Assembly (NCBI RefSeq): GCF_029051645.1
Contig: NZ_JAACFS010000005.1
Coordinates: 1 to 64,000 of the forward strand
Source of the DNA: Bradyrhizobium sp. CSA112
GTDB lineage: Bacteria > Pseudomonadota > Alphaproteobacteria > Rhizobiales > Xanthobacteraceae
DNA length: 64,000 bases
Reading direction: 5' to 3'
A model generated the notes under the pieces. That model was given only the letters and a program-made list of their open reading frames with translations, was not told where the DNA came from and did no database searches. Position 1 is the stretch's first letter, and every line of letters starts with the position of its first letter. Position numbers and translations under genes: made by a program. Of the stretch, positions 33,397-41,474 are shown piece after piece.

Positions 33397-33480
33397 ATGC
33401 CAGTTCTGTTGTTTTGGGCCGTTCCAGCCGTGATCGTTGTCGGCGGCGTCGGATACTATTTGGTTCGTGCTGTTCACTGA
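33397..33480 (+). CDS. Single-span membrane microprotein, 27 residues
   Basis: MPVLLFWAVPAVIVVGGVGY then YLVRAVH. AGGAGG lies six bases before ATG 33397, which is the best argument for a gene so short. Nearly the whole protein is one membrane helix. Confidence 0.55.
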   Translation: MPVLLFWAVPAVIVVGGVGYYLVRAVH

Positions 33481-33561
33481 GCGGAATTACTAGAGGGAGG
33501 GAAATGCCCGAGTCGGAACACCGACCGGACTTTTCTCAGCCGTGGTGAAGGACGCTTTGCG

Positions 33562-33705
33562 ATGCCAGACAGGCGCGCTTTGAAATTGATTGGCATCATG
33601 TTTGCCGCTTTGACCTTGGCGGTTATCTCGACGGCGGCCGTGGTGGTGGCCGGTCACGCGGCGAGTAGCGTCAACGTCGAATATCAAATTGGTGGACCTT
33701 CGTGA
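33562..33705 (+). CDS. Single-span membrane microprotein, 47 residues
   Basis: MPDRRALKLIGIMFAALTLA then VISTAAVVVAGHAASSVNVE. GAAGGA precedes ATG 33562. Basic start, one membrane helix (9-31), short polar end. A frameshifted relative at 36653-36794 shows the same pattern (LRLFGL…AVTATAAVVVA), so this is a family. The next gene's possible GTG start overlaps the stop. Confidence 0.55.
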   Translation: MPDRRALKLIGIMFAALTLAVISTAAVVVAGHAASSVNVEYQIGGPS

Positions 33706-33968
33706 CTAGTTCGCGCGAATGGGAGATGCAGTGTGCGAGCGCGATGGTCATTGTCGCATTCGCTATGAGTATGTGGGTAGCAGGGCAACGCTTCATTCAA
33801 CACGGGGCTAGCAAGCAGCAGGCGCCTATTCCGATCTTGAACTCAGCATTGCCATGCGCCGACCGGGCTATGATTGGTGGTGGTCGAATCCGGCAGTTCG
33901 ACCATGTGCGCGGTCGTAACACTCGCGATGCCAATCCTGGTCCCTGCATCGTAGGCGCAGTCTTATGA
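33702..33968 (+). CDS. Possible small membrane protein
   Basis: GTG 33702 overlaps the stop of the gene before it: MTSSREWEMQCASAMVIVAF then AMSMWVAGQRF. There is one membrane helix; the rest looks like non-coding sequence, so the end may be a frameshifted remnant. Confidence 0.35.
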   Translation: MTSSREWEMQCASAMVIVAFAMSMWVAGQRFIQHGASKQQAPIPILNSALPCADRAMIGGGRIRQFDHVRGRNTRDANPGPCIVGAVL

Positions 33969-34085
33969 GGCGCCTAGGGCTAGAGCGATGGCGGTTGTTG
34001 GCCAACCGTTCCCTAACTCGTCGCCCGTAGGATTACGGGCAATCGCGGATCGCCCCCAGGCTCCCGCGAGCGTAACAGCGTATGG

Positions 34086-34118
34086 AGCCCGCCGATTCAA
34101 CCCGGCGGGCTTCTTTTG
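34086..34118 (+). terminator. Rho-independent terminator
   Basis: GCCCGCCG-ATTCAACC-CGGCGGGC then TTCTTTT. Confidence 0.8.
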
Positions 34119-34287
34119 GGGGAGACTGTGGGTTCAATCGCGGTCTCAGAAAAGGACGCCGCCGGTTCGAAACGCATGCCCGGCGGCGCTTTAGTCACAA
34201 ACTGGGCCACTCAAATCCCCAGCATCCGATCAAGCGCAATGTCTGTGCCAAGCTTCGAAGAAACGGCCCAGTACTCTGGGAGGAGAT

Positions 34288-34384
34288 AGCTGGGGTCGCC
34301 ACTTTCTCCCGGTTTGTCTCCACAATTCCCCCGGGAGCGATGGAATCGACTTTCAGCAAAGCTGCAGGTTCTTAAGGAGGGCCC
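34288..34384. repeat. Repeat R1, copy b
   Basis: Matches 25852-25949. Again a GGCCC…GGGTC hairpin stands at its left end. Confidence 0.75.
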
Positions 34385-34570
34385 CGACGCAGGGCTGGCA
34401 GCGGCCTGTCCGGCCGCGGGTACTGGCCTGTTTCCGACCTCAGTGTCTGGTTTGAAAATCACGGTGGCCTGATTTGAATTGTTCACTTGGGAACTGACAG
34501 CCCGGCTTCTGCATATTAGGATCGGAACCGCAAACCCTACGGTCAGGACCCGTAAGCACGAGGTTGTATC

Positions 34571-35176
34571 ATGCAGCGTCGCCGTTCTGTTCCCCACACC
34601 TTTGAAGAGAACATCGCAGCCGAGAAGGCCAAGCTGGAAGCGCAAATCGCCCAGCTAAAACCTGGCCCGGAGATGGGCGCGCTACTCAAAAAGATCAGGC
34701 AGCTAGAGACGGCTTCACACATGAGCGAGTGGCTTTCGTCCCCCGGGTTGCAGGCCCCGACTAAAGCAAGGCCGCCTCAGTTGGCGGCCTCCTTCATTCC
34801 AAAACATCGTACTCAAAGGCCATGCCTTCGGGATCGTTTCCTTGAAACATTTTTCCGCGGCGTCCGTGGTGGCGAAGGCCTTGATGTAGTCGGCGTCCCC
34901 GACCTGCTTACTGGTGTTGACGTCGCCAAGGACGGTCATTGCGATTCTTGTCAGAAACCCTCGGCCTATCGTTCAAAGTTCCTCGGTACTGCGGTCTTTA
35001 TTAGCCCATCGATCCCTCTTCTCTTCAAGCTTCGCCTTCCGATTGGCAGCCTGTGTCTGAGCGGGTTCGGGCTCAGACTCGGACCGCCCTTGCTCATCCC
35101 CGCTCGCCATTTCTTTGAGCTCGGCCTGAGCGACTCGTTGGCGAAGTGCCATCCCCATAAATCCGAGCGCCAATAG
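34571..35176 (+). CDS. Small coiled-coil protein ('WLxSPGL' family), run-on end
   Basis: MQRRRSVPHTFEENIAAEKA, KLEAQIAQLKPGPEMGALLK and KIRQLETASHMSEWLSSPGL make up the family protein (about 62 residues, to 34760). Relatives stop just after SPGLQ-x-P. Here the frame has no stop and runs 135 residues on through a terminator and across genes of the other strand, so a one-base change has probably removed the stop (TAA is present at 34762 in the neighbouring frame). Only the first part should be trusted. Confidence 0.45.
   Translation: MQRRRSVPHTFEENIAAEKAKLEAQIAQLKPGPEMGALLKKIRQLETASHMSEWLSSPGLQAPTKARPPQLAASFIPKHRTQRPCLRDRFLETFFRGVRGGEGLDVVGVPDLLTGVDVAKDGHCDSCQKPSAYRSKFLGTAVFISPSIPLLFKLRLPIGSLCLSGFGLRLGPPLLIPARHFFELGLSDSLAKCHPHKSERQ
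34768..34796. terminator. Terminator hairpin beside cassette B
   Basis: GGCCGCC-TCAGTT-GGCGGCC then TCCTTC, the same as at 27650-27677. Confidence 0.7.
34794..34939 (-). pseudogene. 'MTVL' small protein, frameshifted (cassette B)
   Basis: MTVLGDVNTSKQVGDADYIK then AFATTDAAEKCFKE, after which NDPEGMAFEYDVLE lies in another frame. Aligned with 27676-27822, a single base is missing in the GAGAACGATCC region. Confidence 0.75.
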
Positions 35177-35236
35177 GACGGCCCCGGCTACAATCAGCCA
35201 ATGCGGGTATTCCATCGTGGAGAAGGCGTCCATCAT
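34973..35236 (-). CDS. 'YPHWLIV' single-span membrane protein (cassette B)
   Basis: 87 residues: MMDAFSTMEYPHWLIVAGAV then LLALGFMGMALRQRVAQAEL and a long charged tail. The membrane helix matches the protein at 27819-27992, but the cytoplasmic tail is 30 residues longer and Glu/Arg-rich. Its ATG overlaps the stop of the 105-residue gene upstream (ATGA). The damaged MTVL gene follows 33 bases later. Confidence 0.72.
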   Translation of the reverse strand: MMDAFSTMEYPHWLIVAGAVLLALGFMGMALRQRVAQAELKEMASGDEQGRSESEPEPAQTQAANRKAKLEEKRDRWANKDRSTEEL

Positions 35237-35550
35237 TTCGCTTGCCCAGCCGCTTGCTCAACCAGCTGATGTAGCGAGTCCGGCAGCTCGTGATTCTTAT
35301 CGGCGCAGTGCTGGCGCAGCATTCGCGCTATCTCTCCTGAAACATCGCGAACCCAACCTTCTGAGACGTTAAAGCCGACGACGCGAACCGGGTTGCTGTG
35401 CTGTCCTTCGAGCAAATCTTGGATGACAGCCTCAAGATCGGTGTCTTCAACATTTGTCTCGCGCCAGGCACAACCCATACGGCCGAAGTCGTCGAGAACC
35501 AGATACACATCCCGGTCGAGGCCGGGGACGATCGATGGTGACGTACGCAT
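35233..35550 (-). CDS. Conserved hypothetical protein, 105 residues (cassette B)
   Basis: Start at ATG 35550 after GGTGGAG; a longer frame lacks a ribosome site. MRTSPSIVPGLDRDVYLVLD, DFGRMGCAWRETNVEDTDLE, AVIQDLLEGQHSNPVRVVGF and NVSEGWVRDVSGEIARMLRQ. The central part (YLVLDDFG..G.AWRE.D.E..DLE.VI.DLL.GQY..PVRV..FN..EGW..DVS..IA) is one I recall as widespread in Rhizobiales without function. Translation is coupled to the membrane protein that follows. Confidence 0.75.
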   Translation of the reverse strand: MRTSPSIVPGLDRDVYLVLDDFGRMGCAWRETNVEDTDLEAVIQDLLEGQHSNPVRVVGFNVSEGWVRDVSGEIARMLRQHCADKNHELPDSLHQLVEQAAGQAK

Positions 35551-35602
35551 ACCCAACTCCACCAACCGAAAGTGAATCAAAAGACGGCGCTAGGATTGGT
35601 TC

Positions 35603-36247
35603 CTACCGACCGTAGGAGCTTTGGGCGTTTCTCGGAGCGATCCACCGGGCCGAAATCATTCTTAAGTCGTTCCGCCCCGTGTTTACGTCGCCAGAGCTGC
35701 AAGCCTCAATAGTCATCAGTCCCGCCCGCCGGCGGGCTCTGATCCCCTTTTGATAGTCTTTGCGTCGCCTCTTGGCACGAAAGGCACCTGAGCGGTCCGC
35801 GTACCGATGTCTTCTGTCTGGGTAGAACAGGGACATGCCGCGTCGGCCGAGGCACTTTCGATTTTGACCCAGCTCGGATATCCGAAGTAGCGATTGCAAT
35901 CGCTCCGCGTCCCCTGGTTGTTCGGTTCCCTCTCGAAAAGGCACGGCGAATTCCAGTTGGAATCGCCAAGACGCTACGGGGCCCGAGGGCGGTCGGGCGC
36001 TGAAGCGGCCCGTGACGACAGCCGGCTCAAGCTCGGACCCAACGGCCCACCAGTTCGCGCACGGCCCGTTCGTTGTAGCGCGCGTGTCGCAGCGCACGAG
36101 CCAGATCCGTGAGCATCGGGCGTGGCTCGTGGCAACACGCATAAAGTTCGAGGTTTCGTATTCGAAAACATCAGAGCATCGGGAAAAACTGGCAACTTTT
36201 TCTCCGCGATCGAATTATAATCTAAAGCGGATTTTTGGAGTTCAAAA
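35603..36247. other. 645-base stretch without a supported gene
   Basis: On the minus strand near 36030-36115 the piece MLTDLARALRHARYNERAVR then ELVGRWVRA looks like real protein but is cut on both sides. The rest shows only chance frames. Confidence 0.4.
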
Positions 36248-36406
36248 ATGAATGATGATCTACCGCTGAGGCTAGCTGTTGATCGAGCTTGGTCCGTTCA
36301 CTTGGCGACCCACAATAACGTTGACGCGGCCGATCCGCGTCGTTGCTCACTTGAAAGGTATCTAACCGGAAATGGAAAGCTGGTGAAAGTGATCCAGAGG
36401 AACTGA
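36248..36406 (+). CDS. Small protein, 52 residues
   Basis: MNDDLPLRLAVDRAWSVHLA then THNNVDAADPRRCSLERYLT, GNGKLVKVIQRN. GGAG lies nine bases before ATG 36248. The 'AW..H...H.....D.RR.SLE.YL' pattern is one I recall in short rhizobial proteins. Function unknown. Confidence 0.6.
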   Translation: MNDDLPLRLAVDRAWSVHLATHNNVDAADPRRCSLERYLTGNGKLVKVIQRN

Positions 36407-36463
36407 CCTGCTGTGGCCTTTCCTATCTAGCTCGCCTTGGATCTGAGAGATGGTGAAAGCCAG

Positions 36464-36592
36464 ATGGCAAACTTTGCGGAGGCTCTGAACCGCCTCGCTA
36501 ATGGCGGTGCCCGACCGGAATGGACGCTGGTCGCGATCGCAAGTCTCATGGCAGGCGGTATCACAGTGTCAGTTCAATTTGCGTTTGGATAA
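36464..36592 (+). CDS. Tail-anchored microprotein, 42 residues
   Basis: MANFAEALNRLANGGARPEW then TLVAIASLMAGGITVSVQFA. A polar helical start and one membrane helix at the C-terminal end. GGTGAAAG may serve as ribosome site. Confidence 0.5.
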   Translation: MANFAEALNRLANGGARPEWTLVAIASLMAGGITVSVQFAFG

Positions 36593-36652
36593 GATTCTGA
36601 CCGCTACTGAAACATCCCTAGGCAAGGCTAGTTATCGTGACGAGTGATCAAA

Positions 36653-36794
36653 ATGGCGGACACTAAAGGATTGAGACTCTTCGGGCTTGCTTTTGGAATC
36701 GTGACCACTTGCCGTTACTGCAACAGCGGCCGTGGTTGCGAATGTGGATGCTGACCGGCTCGAGGTGGAATCGAAATCGTTGGAAAGTAGGTAG
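36653..36794 (+). pseudogene. Membrane microprotein, frameshifted relative of 33562
   Basis: MADTKGLRLFGLAFGIVTT, then AVTATAAVVVANVDADRLEV in the next frame. The match to 33562-33705 locates the frameshift near 36710. Confidence 0.6.
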
Positions 36795-36825
36795 TCATTT
36801 CCGGTGCCGCGTTTAAGGAACGGCT

Positions 36826-37035
36826 ATGGAATACAAAGCTGTCCAATTTGAAGTCATTCAAACGACAAATCCATGGTGCTGGAAATGGGTCGTCTTTCTC
36901 AATGCAACCAGAACGCGGACCGGCGTTGCGCTTACACGTGCCGACGCGGTCTTGGATGCCCAGGTCGCCATCGACAAAGCGTTGGAGGACCGCGGTAGAA
37001 GATCGAGCAGTTCTAGCTCTCATTTACCTGGCTAG
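36826..37035 (+). CDS. Small conserved protein, 69 residues
   Basis: MEYKAVQFEVIQTTNPWCWK, WVVFLNATRTRTGVALTRAD and AVLDAQVAIDKALEDRG. AAGGA lies before the ATG. Two strands and one helix; the pattern 'V..T..P.GWKW.VFL.ATRTRTG.ALTRADAVLDAE.AID.AL' recurs in Bradyrhizobium, as I recall. Soluble, function unknown. The serine-rich end (RRSSSSSSHLPG) may be a frameshifted tail. Confidence 0.75.
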   Translation: MEYKAVQFEVIQTTNPWCWKWVVFLNATRTRTGVALTRADAVLDAQVAIDKALEDRGRRSSSSSSHLPG

Positions 37036-37123
37036 ACGGCCTGGGGCTGCATATCTCTTCATGGCGGCCCTTGGGTGGCAGCCACCACCCGTGCCATTTT
37101 TTGCTCGGGAAATGTCAAAGAGA

Positions 37124-37160
37124 AGCGACCCCAGCCCTCCTCCAACTTGGGGTCGCTCCT
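37124..37160 (+). terminator. Terminator hairpin
   Basis: AGCGACCCCA and TGGGGTCGCT stems with a 14-base loop, downstream of the 69-residue gene. Confidence 0.7.
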
Positions 37161-37351
37161 ACCGCCGGGACAACGCGGGAAACAGGCGGTGCCTAGAAAT
37201 ATTGCCACTTGTTCCCGATTTTTTATTCCTGTGTAAGCTTCTGAACAGACAAAATGCGGGGCCGCAAATAGGCTTCGGAGATTGCCAATCCAGGATGATA
37301 TTCCGCGAACAAATTGCCCGGAGCCGGGCCTTTTCGCTAAGGGGGGACTGC

Positions 37352-37380
37352 AAGAGCGGCTGACAGCAGCCGCTCTTTTT
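37352..37380. terminator. Terminator of the phasin gene
   Basis: AAGAGCGGCTG and CAGCCGCTCTT stems, T-run on the plus side and A-rich on the other, 25 bases beyond the phasin stop. Confidence 0.75.
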
Positions 37381-37405
37381 CAAGTCGAACCTGTACGCCC
37401 CGGGT

Positions 37406-38044
37406 TTAGGCGGAGCGCCGGATCTCTTCCATACTTTGTTTGATCTGCTTTCCAGTTTCGTCGGCCATTTTGAGCGACATGTCAGCTATTCTACGGCTGC
37501 TCTCCAGAGCGGTTTCCACGGTCTCCCGCAGCATGTCACTTTGTGCGGCTGCAAAGTCCTGAGGAGTTCGGCAGGTCCACAACTCATTCATGTGGTCCAT
37601 ATTCTTCTCGACTTGATGCCGAACCATCTGGAAGTACTCTTGAGACATTCCACCCATCACTCTGGCAGCAGCGGTACCAGTATAAAGCAGCGTTTGTGTG
37701 TTGCGCGCCGACCGTTCCGTTACCTCCTTTGCCTGTTGCACCCCTTCTCCTGATACGCCGAGCGTGCGACCAAATTGCTCGGTGGACCATCCCATGGCCG
37801 AGGTTGCCGCTTCCAGGCCGGAGCGCCATGCGTGCTGCAACGTCTCAACGTTTTGCTTGAGCAGGTTCGCACTTGCTCGAGCCACGTCCTCCCCGGCCTT
37901 AGCCGCAGCTTGCCCGACACGCGCCGTTTGATCGGCTGCAGCTTGTCCGATACGGGTGGTCTGCTCAGCAGTCCTCTCGCCAGCGCGACCGGCTGCGTCT
38001 TCCATGGCTTGCGTAGACTTATCCTCCTGGCGTGGATTTGCCAT
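37406..38044 (-). CDS. Phasin-family protein
   Basis: 212 residues from ATG 38044 (GGAGAAC upstream). The first 70 residues contain heptad-like repeats (TTRIGQAAADQTARVGQAAA). The phasin body follows: SANLLKQNVETLQHAWRSGL, EKNMDHMNELWTCRTPQDFA and ESSRRIADMSLKMADETGKQ. Phasins coat polyhydroxyalkanoate granules or act as amphipathic chaperones. An EcfG-type promoter lies 53 bases upstream. A second, shorter phasin is at 43508. Confidence 0.85.
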   Translation of the reverse strand: MANPRQEDKSTQAMEDAAGRAGERTAEQTTRIGQAAADQTARVGQAAAKAGEDVARASANLLKQNVETLQHAWRSGLEAATSAMGWSTEQFGRTLGVSGEGVQQAKEVTERSARNTQTLLYTGTAAARVMGGMSQEYFQMVRHQVEKNMDHMNELWTCRTPQDFAAAQSDMLRETVETALESSRRIADMSLKMADETGKQIKQSMEEIRRSA

Positions 38045-38096
38045 CTTTGTTCTCCGCTGATTGCAGGTTGATGACTTGCCCCAGCTCCTTGGCGAG

Positions 38097-38121
38097 AACG
38101 CCATCTGGGTGAGACCGTTCC
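38097..38121 (-). promoter_or_regulatory. EcfG-type promoter (GGAAC-N16-CGTT)
   Basis: On the minus strand GGAAC is at 38121-38117 and CGTT at 38100-38097, upstream of the phasin gene. Confidence 0.75.
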
Positions 38122-38247
38122 TAAGCAGTCTTTTCCGCGATCTCCATTGTCGCTTAGGAACGACAGCAACATGTGGAGGTTTATGCGCTCATTGGTTCTT
38201 TCCTCTGCCGCAATTCGGCTGGCTACTTGCGTCGCGAGGCTCCACGA

Positions 38248-39240
38248 ATGTCCACTGGTGAAACCGCTTTCATCGTTGTTGCTGTCTTCCTCCTTCTTCT
38301 GGTCATAGGGAACATCGTGTTCTCGATCATGGCTGAACGGAAGAACCCACCAATCGGTAACTTCATCGAGTGTGAGGGGCTGCGTCTCCACTTCCTCGAG
38401 CGTGGTGATCGCGCAGCTCCGTGCGTGGTGCTGTTCCATGGCAACGGCTCGATGATTCAGGATTTCATCATCAGCGGACTCGTGGACCGGCTTGCACGCC
38501 GCAACCGGGTTGTATGCTTTGATCGGCCGGGCTTCGGATACAGCCAACGGCCCCGCGCACGCATCTGGACCGCAACATCCCAGGCGGCGCTGTTCGTGAA
38601 GGCTTTTGATCAACTCGGTTTGCGCGATCCTGTCGTGCTGGGCCACTCATGGGGTGCGCTGGTCGCTGTGGCGATCGGATTGCAAAGTAACTATCCTATC
38701 CGTGGCCTTGTGCTTGCTTCCGGTTATTACTTTCCGACATGGCGGTTGGATTTTTGGATGGCGTCTGGTCCAGCAATACCGGTCTTGGGTGATATGGTTC
38801 GCTACACGGTAGCGCCAATTTTCTCCTGGGCCATTCTGCCGGCATTGTTGCGCAAGCTTTTTGCGCCCCGCTCTGTCCCGGCGAACTTCAAAAATGACTT
38901 TCCTATCTCCCTAATGGTCAGGCCAAAACAGTTGAGGGCGGCCGCGGAGGAAAGTGCGTTCCTCATTCCGGAAGCGGCACGTTTCCAGTCTCGCTATCCA
39001 AGCATTCGGTGCCCCGTTCACATCTTCCACGGAACAGGGGACCAGCTTATCGAGCCTGAACAGGCCAGACGTCTACACAGGGTGCTGGGTAGCTCCGACC
39101 TGCACCTCGTGAATGATGCGGGGCACATGGTGACTTATGCCGACGGTGGCACCATTGCGCAGGCGGTCGACAGCCTGAATGTTTGCCTCGAGCAGCCGTT
39201 GCGGATCATCTCGTCGCGGGATGAGGACGGCAGCAAGTAG
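38248..39240 (+). CDS. Alpha/beta hydrolase with N-terminal membrane anchor
   Basis: 330 residues from ATG 38248. Residues 6-28 are a membrane helix (AFIVVAVFLLLLVIGNIVFS). The hydrolase fold shows the oxyanion loop VLFHGNGSMI, nucleophile Ser134 in LGHSWGAL, Asp in HGTGDQLIEP and His in NDAGHMVTYA. A full catalytic triad points to an esterase or lipase-like enzyme; the substrate is unknown. The active site should face the cytoplasm or periplasm depending on anchor topology, which is not decidable here. It is divergent from the phasin gene. Confidence 0.88.
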   Translation: MSTGETAFIVVAVFLLLLVIGNIVFSIMAERKNPPIGNFIECEGLRLHFLERGDRAAPCVVLFHGNGSMIQDFIISGLVDRLARRNRVVCFDRPGFGYSQRPRARIWTATSQAALFVKAFDQLGLRDPVVLGHSWGALVAVAIGLQSNYPIRGLVLASGYYFPTWRLDFWMASGPAIPVLGDMVRYTVAPIFSWAILPALLRKLFAPRSVPANFKNDFPISLMVRPKQLRAAAEESAFLIPEAARFQSRYPSIRCPVHIFHGTGDQLIEPEQARRLHRVLGSSDLHLVNDAGHMVTYADGGTIAQAVDSLNVCLEQPLRIISSRDEDGSK

Positions 39241-39303
39241 GGCGAGCGGAGAGCGAGATCGTCCGCGTCTGCAAAATATTCAGCCTGTCCCTCTGCGTTA
39301 AAT

Positions 39304-39630
39304 TCAAGAACGTTCCGCTCTCGTGCCGGGCGTGAGGATGGGGGACGAGTTATCCTCGTTTCGCAGTTCTTGCTCCGCTTGCTGCCAGAACTCATCTTCC
39401 TTGCCTTTTGGCCTGCCATGGCGCTCCCAGATCTCATAAGCGCGCTTCTTGATTTCTTCTTCGGCGTTACCCGGTGCCCCGCCATCTCTGTTCGCGGATC
39501 GCGCCAGTTCCATCCAAACCTCAGCGAGGCGAAGCCACGCCGCTCTATCAGAGTCGTCGGTTACCGTCCTCGCGTTAGCGCGGCACTCCTCAGCCTTCCG
39601 GCGATACCGTTCTGCATCGGCAGGTGTCAT
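39304..39630 (-). CDS. 'RYRRKAEECRANA' domain fused to DUF2934
   Basis: 108 residues from ATG 39630. Residues 1-48 (MTPADAERYRRKAEECRANA, DRAAWLRLAEVWMELARSAN) match the protein at 22021. Residues 55-95 are DUF2934 (EEEIKKRAYEIWERHGRPKG then FWQQAEQELRNED) and match the broken gene at 20020. So two modules that stand alone elsewhere are joined here. DUF2934 is a short helical domain of unknown role. The upstream DNA is also repeated at 22252-22310. Confidence 0.75.
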   Translation of the reverse strand: MTPADAERYRRKAEECRANARTVTDDSDRAAWLRLAEVWMELARSANRDGGAPGNAEEEIKKRAYEIWERHGRPKGKEDEFWQQAEQELRNEDNSSPILTPGTRAERS

Positions 39631-39689
39631 GCCCTATGATGCGCGGCGGGCCGATCCGTTCCTGGCGATGAGCGCGACGCCCATGACAT

Positions 39690-39930
39690 TGATCTCCTTG
39701 CGGTCGCGCCGCACGTCGAGGCAACGGCGCGCATAGCCGGTTGAGACAGCCGCCGGAGCTCGTCGACACGAGCCTCCAGGAAATCGACCGCCACCAGCAG
39801 GGCCTTGACCGCCTCTTTGGGATCGCCACCGCAGGCCGCGATCGGCTGGTTGGCGGCAGGTCGGCGGGCGGCGAGGAGGTGTCGGGCGTTGCGGCATGCG
39901 CATGTTCCCGTTCTGTCCACGGGGGCAAGC
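39690..39930 (-). pseudogene. 'CGGDPKEAVKALLVA' small protein, frameshifted
   Basis: IAACGGDPKEAVKALLVAVD then FLEARVDELR; the expected AAVSTGYARRCLDVRRDRKE lies in another frame. A helical protein of about 65 residues in Bradyrhizobium, from memory. Frameshift near 39755. Confidence 0.6.
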
Positions 39931-40104
39931 GCTGCTCGCGGATTCCGCTGGCGCGGCACGTCCGGTTGAGGATGAAAAGACAAAGGCCGGAGACGAACAG
40001 AACTTAGCCGTCGAAAGGCTCATATATTTGCCTGGCCACGGTGCAACGCGTCGTCGACGACGGCCAGGTCATCTCAGCACCGCGGCAAGTAGCTGCTGCG
40101 GCTC

Positions 40105-40413
40105 CTAGGGCTTCATAAGAAAGTGGGTGTCGTGCGGAACGGTTGGCGGGCCATGTCCAGAGACCATCACGACATTGAGACCCGGCAAGCGGCTCTTGGC
40201 ATACTGCGCAAGTTCTACGCCGGACATCTCGCCACCCAGATTTACATCCGTTACTAGCGCCCGGAGCTCAGGGCCAGTCGTAGCCAGGACCAGTTCCGCG
40301 ACCTCTCCATTGGCGCACTCCAACACTTCGAGGCCTTCGCCTTTGAGAAGATCGGCAAGGCACTCTCGCTGGAACGGATCATTCTCCACGACCAGGGCTA
40401 CGAACTTCGACAT
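40105..40413 (-). CDS. Single-domain response regulator, last helix lost
   Basis: 102 residues from ATG 40413 (GGAGG upstream): MSKFVALVVENDPFQRECLA, a CheY-like fold with the acidic pocket ENDP, phospho-acceptor Asp in ALVTDVNLGGEMSG, Ser in MVSGHG and Lys in FLMKP. Directly after KP there is a TAG; then EPQQLLAAVLR goes on in the same frame. Relatives read KPYEPQQLL, so a Tyr codon has become a stop and helix alpha-5 is missing. The protein may still take phosphate but folding and output are doubtful. Confidence 0.8.
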   Translation of the reverse strand: MSKFVALVVENDPFQRECLADLLKGEGLEVLECANGEVAELVLATTGPELRALVTDVNLGGEMSGVELAQYAKSRLPGLNVVMVSGHGPPTVPHDTHFLMKP

Positions 40414-40438
40414 CACTGCCTCCGGAAAAGAAACCAAA

Positions 40439-40702
40439 TCACAAATCCTTCCAGCGCGTGATCATGGGTAACCGCTTGACTTCGGTCGCCGATAGCGTCG
40501 TCGTATACGCGTAATAACTCTGGCTGAGATCACCGATGGCGTGCGCATCGGCGTGTGACGCGCCATCGCCCTTCGCTTCGCGAACGATGGCCGCTGCTTC
40601 TTTCCTGGCTTTTTGCAGGGTGTCATCGTCGGGCGGTGCTGGCGCTTCAGTTTCAAGCCAAGCTCGCGCGCGCGCACGCGCGTTTTCTTTCCGAGGAAGC
40701 AT
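40439..40702 (-). CDS. Small charged protein, 87 residues
   Basis: MLPRKENARARARAWLETEA, PAPPDDDTLQKARKEAAAIV and REAKGDGASHADAHAIGDLS. GGAGG lies seven bases before ATG 40702. Mostly helical and hydrophilic; no family recognised. It lies 25 bases upstream of the response-regulator gene and may be in one transcript with it. Confidence 0.6.
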   Translation of the reverse strand: MLPRKENARARARAWLETEAPAPPDDDTLQKARKEAAAIVREAKGDGASHADAHAIGDLSQSYYAYTTTLSATEVKRLPMITRWKDL

Positions 40703-40890
40703 GGACGACCTCCGAACTCAACTAAATCGATCTTGAAGGTTCGCTGACTCGGCAACCAATCGCCAGTGCCTGTCGATCGCGGTCGGTGTTCTTCGGCGTG
40801 CCGACTTGCCACCTCGTCAAAAGATCGTTCGGGGCAACCAATTATCCAATGTCTGGTTCCCGACATTTCGAGAAAGCTGCCCATTCCTTC

Positions 40891-41141
40891 TTACGCGAAC
40901 AGTTCCGCGCCGGCCGGTGTGAGGTCACGAACGTCCCGGATTCGTGCATCTTGAGCCAGCCGCGCTCGATCGCGAGTTTGAGGCCCATGCCGTACTCGAC
41001 TGGACTGCCGCCGTCGCAGAACAGAAACGGCTCATTGATCTTCTCGATGTGGATGCGTCCTTGAACTAGCTCGACGGCGTTGGCGATTTCGAGGATTCGG
41101 CGCGCGGCCTTCTCAGGGCCGGAGTAGGGGCGGTCGGTGGC
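40891..41141 (-). pseudogene. 'DRPYSDPEKAAR' small protein, frameshifted copy
   Basis: DRPYSGPEKAARRILEIANA, VELVQGRIHIEKINEPFLFC and LKLAIERGWLKMHESGTF, then RDLTPAGAELFA in another frame to TAA 40891. The intact copy is at 42232-42495. Confidence 0.7.
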
Positions 41142-41149
41142 GTATTTCT

Positions 41150-41316
41150 CGCGGCAACCTTGTCTTCCTTGTCCTCGCCGCGGGCGACGATCCTGGCGCC
41201 GGATAATCTGGAAACACGTCCGGCATCGGCTGCAGGTTGCCGACATAGCGGTTCACCACGCGGAACAGCGCGCGGATGGGTTCTTGGTTTGTCGTGATCG
41301 AATAGAGGTTACACAT
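41150..41316 (-). pseudogene. YedK/SRAP scrap 3, internal deletion
   Basis: MCNLYSITTNQEPIRALFRV then NRYVGNLQPMPDVFPDYPAP is followed, in a new frame, by RIVARGEDKEDKVAA, which is the far C-terminal end of YedK. About 170 residues between the two ends are deleted. Confidence 0.7.
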
Positions 41317-41319
41317 GCC

Positions 41320-41474
41320 TCAGTCTCGCTCGCCTGGCCACCATGTTGACTCCGGGTCGTTAACGGAAATCTTCGTTTGCCGCAGCGCCACCAAATGGCT
41401 GCGCTTGTGCGGCCGCCCTTGAAGCCGGGGCAATCCCTGCACCTCATGTGGCACTCTAGTTCATGGAACGGCAT
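41320..41474 (-). pseudogene. Small zinc-binding protein, frameshifted
   Basis: MPFHELECHMRCRDCPGFKG then, in the next frame, PHKRSHLVALRQTKISVNDP and ESTWWPGERD to TGA 41320. The C-x-x-C start and 'LVALR..KIS..DP.STWWPGE' end belong to a small rhizobial family. One frameshift near 41410. Confidence 0.65.

Noticed and set aside
34764..35176. Long C-terminal part of the 201-codon frame at 34571
   Set aside because: It runs through a terminator and opposite two well-supported genes; only the first 62 codons match the family.
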